NCBI RefSeq assembly: GCF_034432235.1
Contig: NZ_DAOUCJ010000067.1
Location: forward strand, 1 to 20,143
Direction: 5' to 3'
Source of the DNA: Thermoflexus sp.
GTDB taxonomy: Bacteria; Chloroflexota; Anaerolineae; Thermoflexales; Thermoflexaceae
DNA: 20,143 nt
Positions 14,027 to 20,143 of the stretch are shown piece by piece. The position numbers were made by a program, and so were the translations under genes. Each line of letters begins with the position of its first letter. The first letter of the stretch is position 1. The notes under the pieces are model-generated. The model made no database searches. It was not told where the DNA came from and was given only the letters and a program-made list of their open reading frames with translations.

Positions 14027-16273
14027 ATGATCTCAGATTTAATCCATTTGTTTAAATCGGAGTTTTCGGAAAAGCTATACAGAGCAGATTATCTCCTTGC
14101 GGACACCCGCATTCCCTGGGTGTCACTCTATGACCACTTGATGCTCACGGCTGGATTTGCCGCCGCCTTTGCCGAGGAACTGCTTCGACGTGGCAGGGGG
14201 GCAGTAGAGATATGTGGGATAGAACTTTCACCCTCCGAACTGCGTGCCCTTGCCCGCCTGTGTGGGCTCCTGCACGACCTGGGGAAAGCACGAATCGGCG
14301 AAACGGAGTACCGATTCCACGTCCAACGGGGCCTGGAATATGCCCGGGAGTGGCTTGCTACAAAGGGTGTGGAGGAGCATCTCCAGGAGATCATCCTGGG
14401 CGTAGTGGCGCGCCACCACCTACGAGATGGGCCGCAGACGATTCTGGAGAAACTGGTCTGCCTGGCCGATAGCTACGCCTCCGCTGGGGATCGTCCTGAG
14501 CTGGCGCGAGCCTCTACAGCGACTGAATTCCAACGACTTGCAGAAGAGACTCTCCGCATGGAACAAGAGCTCTTTGGCACCGACAAGCCCATTTGCCTAC
14601 TTCTGGGCGATACGGATGCCATCAAAAGCTACGTATACGAGACGAGCACGCTTCCCGAGATCCGTGGAGCAAGCGAAATCCTCCTGGAGCTGGAGGCAAA
14701 AGTTCGCGAGCTTTTTACGGAGAAGATCGCCGAAGAAGCCCTGATCTATTGTGGCGGGGGCGGCTTCCTTGCCATCGTTCCTGCGGGCCAGGCAAAGGAG
14801 ATAAAGGAAGAGATCGAGCAACTCTACCTACAGAAAACCGGTGTTGCCACCATTACAGTTGTGTATTCGGACCCGATTGGCTATGCCGACATGGGGCGGG
14901 GGCTTGTCCCCTACGACGATGCGCAAATTCAGGCGCTTTCCGGAAGTGATGTTTCCGCTGATTTGCTCTATAGCCACTTTGAGGCTCTTCTGAAGGACCG
15001 GACAAAACGCAAAAACTTCGGCGAGTTGGTGTCAGCGCTCACCGGTAGGCTCCAGCAAGCGAAGCGGGCAAAGGCTACAGCTCCATTTTTCGAGACCCTA
15101 CCCATTCACCGGCGGTGCGAGTCCTGCGGCAAGCGGGCGGTGGAAGAGCACGACGATGTGCGGGATGAGTGGATGTGTGCGATCTGCTCCCAAAAACGGG
15201 AGCGAGGAAGGGGGGAGCGCCGAGAGTTCGTAAAGGAGTTTGTCCAGTGGGTACGCGATAGCAAGCGTGTCGAGATTCCTGAAAAGAAGCTCGACGGAAA
15301 GCCACGTTTCTCCGAAGACCTGGACACACTTGCCGGCTCAGACGGTCGCATTGCCCTGCTCCACGCTGACGGCAACAACATGGGCGATCTTCTGCAATTG
15401 ATGCCCTCGCCCGCTTCTTATCGTCATTTTTCGCGGGTGCTGGAAGATGCCACTCGGGATGCGCTTTTCTCAGCACTCTGGGCAGTGTTCGGCGAAGAGC
15501 GCCTGAGGGACCGCGAGAAACTGCTGCCCTTCGAGATCATTGTCCTGGGCGGGGACGACATCGTGGTCATCGTGCCTGCACGCTACGGCTGGGCGCTGAC
15601 AACCAAGGTGCTTGAAGCCTTTGAGCACCACCCCGGCATCAAGAAGCTTCGAAAAGAGCTTCAGGAGCGAGTGGGAAGCGCTATGCGCCGTCCCGTTTCG
15701 CTCAGTCTCTCCGCTGGGCTGGCGATTGCCGATGTGAAGTATCCAGTAAGTTTCCTCTTTTCGCTTGCCGAAGGGCTCCTCAAGGAAGCGAAGAAGTTGG
15801 CACGAGAGGTCCGGACCAGCACGCTATGCCACCTCTGGCTGCGGGCACCGGTGATTTCAGAGCGAGCAGGCACGCTGTTGAGCGCCCTGTATGAGCGACA
15901 GATGATGGTCCTCACGGCACGTCCCTACACGGCTGAGCAGGCTCGGAAGCTCGCGGAGCTGGCCCGCAGTTTAGAACAACTTCCTAAGGCTCAGCGACAC
16001 TCGCTGGCAGAAGCCCTCGAAAAAGGCGTGCATGTTTCGCTGAACTATGCCCTATATCAGGCGGCCCGGCAAAAGGAGCGCGGCGCACGGCTTCGTGAGG
16101 CGTTTCAAGAGCTGGGCAACCTCCTGGGGCCCGCGGAAGACGGCTTCTGGTTCTGGCGCCGGACGGACGAGGGCTGGAAGACGGCGCTTCTGGACGCGCT
16201 GGAACTCATTGAGCTGGGCGCTGTGCTGGACATCCCACGGGAGGAACATTATGCCCCATCAGCTACAGATTGA
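14027..16273 (+). CDS. cas10: Type III Cas10 (HD nuclease and cOA cyclase subunit)
   Basis: Large subunit of the type III effector. The 748-aa protein has an N-terminal HD domain: H37 in LYDHLMLT, H83-D84 in LLHDLGKA, H98, H130-H131 and D148 as further candidates. The first palm holds GDTDAIKSYVYETS and a degenerate GGGG (243-246). A zinc finger lies at C364-x2-C367 and C384-x2-C387. The second palm has LHADGNNMGDLL and the cyclase motif LGGDD (507-511). So DNA cleavage and cOA synthesis both look possible. ATG at 14027 has GGAG 6 nt upstream; an in-frame ATG at 13955 lacks a site and overlaps cas6. Composition is much less GC-rich than the upstream genes. Confidence 0.94.
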   Translation: MISDLIHLFKSEFSEKLYRADYLLADTRIPWVSLYDHLMLTAGFAAAFAEELLRRGRGAVEICGIELSPSELRALARLCGLLHDLGKARIGETEYRFHVQRGLEYAREWLATKGVEEHLQEIILGVVARHHLRDGPQTILEKLVCLADSYASAGDRPELARASTATEFQRLAEETLRMEQELFGTDKPICLLLGDTDAIKSYVYETSTLPEIRGASEILLELEAKVRELFTEKIAEEALIYCGGGGFLAIVPAGQAKEIKEEIEQLYLQKTGVATITVVYSDPIGYADMGRGLVPYDDAQIQALSGSDVSADLLYSHFEALLKDRTKRKNFGELVSALTGRLQQAKRAKATAPFFETLPIHRRCESCGKRAVEEHDDVRDEWMCAICSQKRERGRGERREFVKEFVQWVRDSKRVEIPEKKLDGKPRFSEDLDTLAGSDGRIALLHADGNNMGDLLQLMPSPASYRHFSRVLEDATRDALFSALWAVFGEERLRDREKLLPFEIIVLGGDDIVVIVPARYGWALTTKVLEAFEHHPGIKKLRKELQERVGSAMRRPVSLSLSAGLAIADVKYPVSFLFSLAEGLLKEAKKLAREVRTSTLCHLWLRAPVISERAGTLLSALYERQMMVLTARPYTAEQARKLAELARSLEQLPKAQRHSLAEALEKGVHVSLNYALYQAARQKERGARLREAFQELGNLLGPAEDGFWFWRRTDEGWKTALLDALELIELGAVLDIPREEHYAPSATD

Positions 16274-16898
16274 GACAAAGTTCGGACTCGTCTCCGGTTT
16301 GCACATCACCGGGGAGCAGGGAAAGCTCTGGACGGACAGAGCTCTGGTAGTGGACTGGCGCGACGGCAAAGTTCCCATTGTTCCTGCGACCACGATCAAA
16401 GGCTGGCTTCGGGAGAGTGCTGAGCGCCTGCTCCGCGGGCTCGGGTTACCAGTCTGCGATGGCTCTCGCCCCGGAGAGATGTGCAACGCGTGCTTGATTT
16501 GCAAGGTCTTTGGATCACCCCGCAGGCGCTCTCCCTTGCGCTTCTCGGATGCCGAGCTGCGTGGGGGCATGGCGGATGTGCGCATGAACGTCTCGCTCAG
16601 CCGCCATCGCAAGACCGCTTATGAAGAGCGGCTCTTCTCCACCGAGATCGCCTGGCAGAAGGCGCTTACGGCACGTATCGAGGGCTGGTTCGATTCACAA
16701 GCAGAAGCCCGAAAGGCAGCGGCTCTTCTGTATCTGGCGGCGAAAGCCGGCTTTGCCATCGGGGCAGCGCGCTCTCGGGGGTTGGGCTGGCTCGAGCTTG
16801 TGGATTTCACAGCGAGCGTGGACGGCGAGAAACTCCTGGACGAAGACCTTGTAGCACAGAGCGAAGCGCTTGTATCCCGGACGGAGGGTCCCGCATGA
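16251..16898 (+). CDS. Csm3-like Cas7-group RAMP protein (first copy)
   Basis: The 215-aa backbone subunit binds the crRNA and probably cuts target RNA. It starts within the end of cas10 (23-nt overlap) with GGAGG 7 nt before the ATG. The fold is shown by FGLVSGLHITGE, by IVPATTIKGWLRESAERLL (the xxxxSSLKG loop region of RAMPs), and by the C-terminal AIGAARSRGLGWLEL Gly-rich loop. Asp29 in LWTDRALV aligns with the catalytic Asp of Csm3 (Asp33 in the streptococcal protein), so slicer activity is plausible. A zinc site is likely formed by C69, C78, C81 and C84. It ends in an ATGA overlap with csx10. Confidence 0.88.
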   Translation: MPHQLQIETKFGLVSGLHITGEQGKLWTDRALVVDWRDGKVPIVPATTIKGWLRESAERLLRGLGLPVCDGSRPGEMCNACLICKVFGSPRRRSPLRFSDAELRGGMADVRMNVSLSRHRKTAYEERLFSTEIAWQKALTARIEGWFDSQAEARKAAALLYLAAKAGFAIGAARSRGLGWLELVDFTASVDGEKLLDEDLVAQSEALVSRTEGPA

Positions 16899-18091
16899 CG
16901 GAATACTTCGTCTGCCTCACGCCCGAAAAGCCCCTGCGCACGGGCACGCTCAAGCCTCGGGGAGATTATCTCGACACGCGGGACTACCTGCCCGGCAGCG
17001 TCCTCCGGGGCGCGCTGGCCGAATGGCTCAAGCTACAGGGGAAAGCAAGCCAGATCGTCCCGACAGTGCAAAAGGTGCGCTTTGGGAATCTCTTCCCCAG
17101 CGCTTCAGAGTCTGTATGGGCTTTGCCCTTCCCGATGACAGCGCTGGAGTGCAAGCTTCACGGGGGCTTCCTCAATGTCCCCAGGCGCTCCGGGGAAAAA
17201 CCCGGACACGGCATCCGGGATAGCCTGCTCATCGCCCTGGCGTATGCAGAGCTGGAACGGCAAGGCGCCCGCTTTCCAGTGCCCATGCTCCTGCGCTGCA
17301 CCCATGAAATCAGAGGAGAGAAGTGCGGCGGACGCATGGAACGGGTGAGCGGGTTTTATGCGACTCTGCCCGAGGGCTGGAGGGTGATGAAGATCGAAAA
17401 GGCACTCCAGACCAAGGTTGCCCTGAGTCGCCATCGCCGCGCTGCCCAGGAAGGGATGCTCTATCGGGTAATCGGAGTGCGACCGAAAAGCACATTCGTC
17501 GGGCGGCTCTGGGTTGAGGACGAGGCAATCCTCGAGGAGCTCAAGAAAGCGGTGGAGAGCGTCGGAGTCGGCGCCCTCACGACCCGAGGGTTCGGCGCCG
17601 CGCGTCTCAAGGCGGTGGAACCCGGCATAGAGCCTATCGCCGAGCGCCTGCGCGCCTTCAACGAGAAACTGCGCGAAGTGTGGCGAGACCTGGCGGATCT
17701 GGCCCGGCAGACCGGGAGCCCAGCGCCCATGGAGCCATCGGGGACGTACTTCAGCGTGGATCTGCTTGCGCCTGCTGTTCTCCGGGACCCGCACGGGTTG
17801 CCCACCCTGAAGCTCTTTCTCGACCTGGACGGGCAATGGCGGGAGCCGGTCTTCTGGGTGACGCAGCCGACCTTCGTGGGCGGCTTCTCTACTGCCTGGG
17901 GACTGCCCAAGCCCACCTACCTGGGAGCAGCGATGGGGAGCGTGTATGTGTTCCGAACAGAAGCTTCCCAGAAGGAGCTCCTGCCCTTCCTGGAAAACCT
18001 GGAAGCCCGGGGCGTCGGGATCCGCACCGATGAAGGCCTGGGCGAAATTTTGGTGTGCCACCCATTTCATCAGGAGGTAATGCCGGTATGA
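16895..18091 (+). CDS. csx10: Type III-D Cas5-group RAMP protein Csx10
   Basis: The 398-aa product fits Csx10, the Cas5-like subunit that marks subtype III-D and holds the 5' handle of the crRNA. Visible features are YLPGSVLRGALAEWLK (31-46), IRDSLLIALAYAEL, SRHRRAAQEGMLYRV (178-192), and the RAMP Gly-rich loop VGVGALTTRGFGAARL (223-238), followed by a second RAMP half with ending VGIRTDEGLGEILV. Cys87, His89, Cys135 and Cys144 may form a zinc site. The start overlaps the previous stop as ATGA and the end overlaps the small-subunit start by four bases, so this is a tightly coupled operon. Confidence 0.87.
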   Translation: MTEYFVCLTPEKPLRTGTLKPRGDYLDTRDYLPGSVLRGALAEWLKLQGKASQIVPTVQKVRFGNLFPSASESVWALPFPMTALECKLHGGFLNVPRRSGEKPGHGIRDSLLIALAYAELERQGARFPVPMLLRCTHEIRGEKCGGRMERVSGFYATLPEGWRVMKIEKALQTKVALSRHRRAAQEGMLYRVIGVRPKSTFVGRLWVEDEAILEELKKAVESVGVGALTTRGFGAARLKAVEPGIEPIAERLRAFNEKLREVWRDLADLARQTGSPAPMEPSGTYFSVDLLAPAVLRDPHGLPTLKLFLDLDGQWREPVFWVTQPTFVGGFSTAWGLPKPTYLGAAMGSVYVFRTEASQKELLPFLENLEARGVGIRTDEGLGEILVCHPFHQEVMPV

Positions 18092-18480
18092 TTGTCGAAG
18101 CGAAACTCTTGCACCAGATTGAAGAGCACCTGGACGAGATCGTTCGGCGCGCAGAAAAATGCATAACTGAAACACGTGCAGCGGAATCGGATTTGGAAGA
18201 ATCCCAGCTTCGCAATCTTCAGAACCTGGCTTCTGCCACCGACTCGGTACCGGCATTGGAAAACTTCATTGCCTATCAGATGGGGCGGAAGAAAATCCCC
18301 GCCGATGTCGGACGCCAGATCCTCGAGGATATCCGCAAGCTGGGACAGAAAGCCGAGGAGGTCACGCGGAACAATCCCGGAGCGCTTCGCTGGGTGCGGA
18401 TGGAGCTCATCCGCCTGTACCTGGGCTTTCTGGTGCGAAAGTTTGTGGCTGAGAAGAAGGCAAGGGAGGAGCGATCATGA
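18088..18480 (+). CDS. Small helical subunit, Cas11/Csm2-like
   Basis: The 130-aa protein is almost entirely helical and charged, beginning MIVEAKLLHQIEEHLDEIVR. The central ALENFIAYQMGRKKIP and the end RMELIRLYLGFLVRKFVAEK resemble Csm2-type small subunits, which line the inner filament of type III complexes and contact target RNA. Position between csx10 and a second Cas7 fits this role. Assignment rests on context, size and helix content, because Cas11 proteins are poorly conserved. The ATG overlaps the csx10 stop (ATGA); GGAGG lies 10 nt upstream. The 3' end overlaps the next gene by four bases. Confidence 0.72.
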   Translation: MIVEAKLLHQIEEHLDEIVRRAEKCITETRAAESDLEESQLRNLQNLASATDSVPALENFIAYQMGRKKIPADVGRQILEDIRKLGQKAEEVTRNNPGALRWVRMELIRLYLGFLVRKFVAEKKAREERS

Positions 18481-19382
18481 CCCTTCACTCCTTTTGGCAC
18501 TTTGAGAACCGCTGGTTGATTACCGCGACCCTGCGGATGAAGACCGCCCTTTCCGTAGGTGCCCGCGCCTCGCTCATGCCTACGGGATCTGATCTTCCTG
18601 TCATTAAGACCCCGGAGGGCATTCCCTTCATCCCGGGCTCTTCGCTCAAGGGTGTGGTGCGTGCTTACACAGAGCGGCTCCTGCGCACGATGGACGAGCT
18701 CAAGCAGACCCGTCAGGGTGAACGACTCTGGGCATGTGACCCACTGGATGAGCGGGAGCGCTGCGTCATCGCAAAATGCGGTGAGCATTGTGAAAACTGT
18801 AAGGGGAATTGCTGTCGCGATTGCGGCCGGTGTAAGAACTGTATGGTCAGACGCGCAACGCAGAATAACCGGCTTGACGACGAAAAGCTCACGCAGGAGA
18901 TTTGGCAGTGCTCCTGCACCGCCTGCCGGCTCTTCGGCTCCCCCTGGCTGGCGTCGCGGATATCGTTTCAGGATGCCATGCTCTCGAATCGGGACAACCT
19001 GCTCCGGCTCACCGAACTCCGAGACGGTGTGGGGATTGACCGCGATCTGGGCTCAGCGAAAAGCGGCATCAAATACGACTTCGAGACTGTGCCTGCGGGA
19101 GCGGAGTTCGGCATTACCATCGTGGTAGAAAACGCCGACGAATGGGAGGTAGGGCTGTTGCTCTTGGCGCTGGAAGCGATGCGAAAGGGCGAATTGCCTG
19201 TGGGCGGCAAGACCACCCGCGGTCCTGGCTGGGGGGAAATCGTCAACCTTAAAATCCAGAAGGTTGGCATGGAAAACTTCTTGGACTACCTCACGGGCAC
19301 GGGACAGCCTGCCGAAATTTGGAATTCGGAGCTTTTGCAGAGACTCGCAACAGCCCTGCAGCAAGGAGGAAGCCATGCATAA
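18477..19382 (+). CDS. Csm3-like Cas7-group RAMP with a cysteine-dense insertion
   Basis: The 301-aa Cas7 subunit has the RAMP loop FIPGSSLKGVVRAYTERLL (51-69) and a C-terminal Gly-rich loop LPVGGKTTRGPGWGEI. Asp39 in GSDLPVIK aligns with the Csm3 slicer Asp, so target-RNA cutting is plausible. Between residues 87 and 150 there are 13 cysteines; the core C105 to C122 (CENCKGNCCRDCGRCKNC) has seven within 18 residues. Usual Cas7 proteins hold one zinc with four ligands, so this one may bind several metals or a cluster. The start is ATGA-coupled to the small subunit. The 3' end overlaps the next gene by 8 nt. Confidence 0.88.
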   Translation: MTLHSFWHFENRWLITATLRMKTALSVGARASLMPTGSDLPVIKTPEGIPFIPGSSLKGVVRAYTERLLRTMDELKQTRQGERLWACDPLDERERCVIAKCGEHCENCKGNCCRDCGRCKNCMVRRATQNNRLDDEKLTQEIWQCSCTACRLFGSPWLASRISFQDAMLSNRDNLLRLTELRDGVGIDRDLGSAKSGIKYDFETVPAGAEFGITIVVENADEWEVGLLLLALEAMRKGELPVGGKTTRGPGWGEIVNLKIQKVGMENFLDYLTGTGQPAEIWNSELLQRLATALQQGGSHA

Positions 19383-20143
19383 GCGCCGCTGGAACGCCCT
19401 GAAGTTAGAACTTGTGATCGAGCCCCGCGCTCCGTTGCTCATCAAATCGGGGCTGGCTTCGCCGAACCCTTCTCTCCCTGATATGCAGTTCGTGCGCACG
19501 ATGACACCCCGGGGCGAGACGGTCTTCATCCCCGGTTCTTCGCTCAAAGGGACGTTTCGGAGCTTTACGGAGAAGGTGCTGCGCACTGTAAATCCCAAGG
19601 GCGCCTGTGAACCCTTCCCCTCCAGTTCGGACTACTGCGGACGCCGGTTGGGAAGCGAAGAGAATCCGGCAACAGTTTATAAGCAGTCCTGCCGTGCCTG
19701 TAAAATCTACGGCAACACGCGCCTGCGAGGTCGGCTCTCCTTCACCGATGCCTTCCCTGACGGCGAAGTCAAGACCGAAACCCGCTACGGCGTGGCAATT
19801 TCACGGCTGACCAACGCGGTGGTACCCGGTGCGCTATATGAAACAGAAGTGCTGGTAGAGGGGCGCTTCCGCACCGCGCTTGTGCTGGAGAACTTTGAAG
19901 TCTGGCAGGTGGGGCTTCTGGCGCTGACCCTTCAGGCGATCAACGCTGGGCTCGTCAAGCTGGGCTTCGGCAAAAACCGCGGCTTCGGTGAGGTCTCGAT
20001 GACCGTAGAACAAGCCGTTGTCGAGATGGCGAAAAAGCCGGGGCTCCCCCGAAACGCCATCTGGGGTGTTGGGGCTTTTGTGGAAGATGGGGAGCGCGGG
20101 GACTACGGGCTTCGGGCGGATGATCGACTGGAGGAGCTCCCCG
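19375..20143 (+). CDS. Csm3-like Cas7-group RAMP, partial at right edge
   Basis: Open frame of 256 codons running off the window without a stop. It begins MHKRRWNALKLELVIEPRAP with GGAGG 5 nt before the ATG. FIPGSSLKGTFRSFTEKVL (51-69) is the RAMP loop; Asp36 in LPDMQFVRT aligns with the slicer Asp; C78, C88, C106 and C109 can form the usual zinc site (CRACKIYGNTRLRGRLSF follows); and VKLGFGKNRGFGEV is the Gly-rich loop. The sequence continues past the first RAMP fold with AIWGVGAFVEDGERGDYGLR, so the full protein may be longer than a single Csm3. It is the third Cas7 of this operon. The rest of the III-D genes (such as csx19 or csm5) would be expected beyond the edge. Confidence 0.87.
   Translation, partial: MHKRRWNALKLELVIEPRAPLLIKSGLASPNPSLPDMQFVRTMTPRGETVFIPGSSLKGTFRSFTEKVLRTVNPKGACEPFPSSSDYCGRRLGSEENPATVYKQSCRACKIYGNTRLRGRLSFTDAFPDGEVKTETRYGVAISRLTNAVVPGALYETEVLVEGRFRTALVLENFEVWQVGLLALTLQAINAGLVKLGFGKNRGFGEVSMTVEQAVVEMAKKPGLPRNAIWGVGAFVEDGERGDYGLRADDRLEELP

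Noticed and set aside
17105..18256. 383-codon minus-strand frame across csx10
   Set aside because: Antisense to csx10 and the small subunit, both supported by motif content and ATGA coupling.

Overview
High-GC bacterial chromosome segment, most likely from a thermophilic Chloroflexota (Anaerolineae/Thermoflexus-like). That placement is inferred from the strong GC bias, the GGAGG ribosome binding sites and the gene families; it was not tested by search. The right edge lies inside a type III CRISPR-Cas operon. No gap longer than about 300 bases lacks a gene, and no tRNA, rRNA, insertion sequence or CRISPR array was seen.

Left part (1-5800), mostly housekeeping. A truncated membrane zinc metallopeptidase, dnaK and a small cysteine-rich protein read leftward. 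radA diverges from them across a 190-bp control region rich in repeats. Leftward genes then follow for a DUF72 protein, a DUF4062-like protein and a MoaD/ThiS-like protein.

Middle (5536-10414). A tightly coupled leftward operon encodes a 530-aa and a 154-aa protein of unknown function plus the MoaD/ThiS-like protein. A divergent control region separates it from a rightward pair: an MBL-fold hydrolase and a 451-aa protein made almost entirely of zinc ribbons (34 CxxC motifs).

Right part (10489-20143), CRISPR type III. A leftward P-loop ATPase-Csx3 fusion and a rightward SSO2081/NE0113-like CARF-HTH protein diverge from 46 bp. Csx15 and Cas6 follow. At about 13.95-14.03 kb base composition drops abruptly, and the effector operon starts: Cas10 with HD nuclease and GGDD cyclase motifs, a Csm3-like Cas7, Csx10, a small helical Cas11-like subunit, a Cas7 with a very cysteine-rich insertion, and a third Cas7 cut by the window end. 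Csx10 makes this subtype III-D-like. Adjacent genes overlap by 4 to 23 nt, so they are probably co-transcribed.

How the parts may work together (inference): Cas6 processes crRNA; the Cas10-Cas7-Csx10-Cas11 complex binds and cuts target RNA; Cas10 cuts DNA and makes cyclic oligoadenylate (cOA). The three upstream proteins all belong to cOA-binding or cOA-degrading families, with unusual fusions to an ATPase and to a DNA-binding HTH. The most unusual content is therefore a signal-control cluster, with no recognisable cOA-activated nuclease inside the window.
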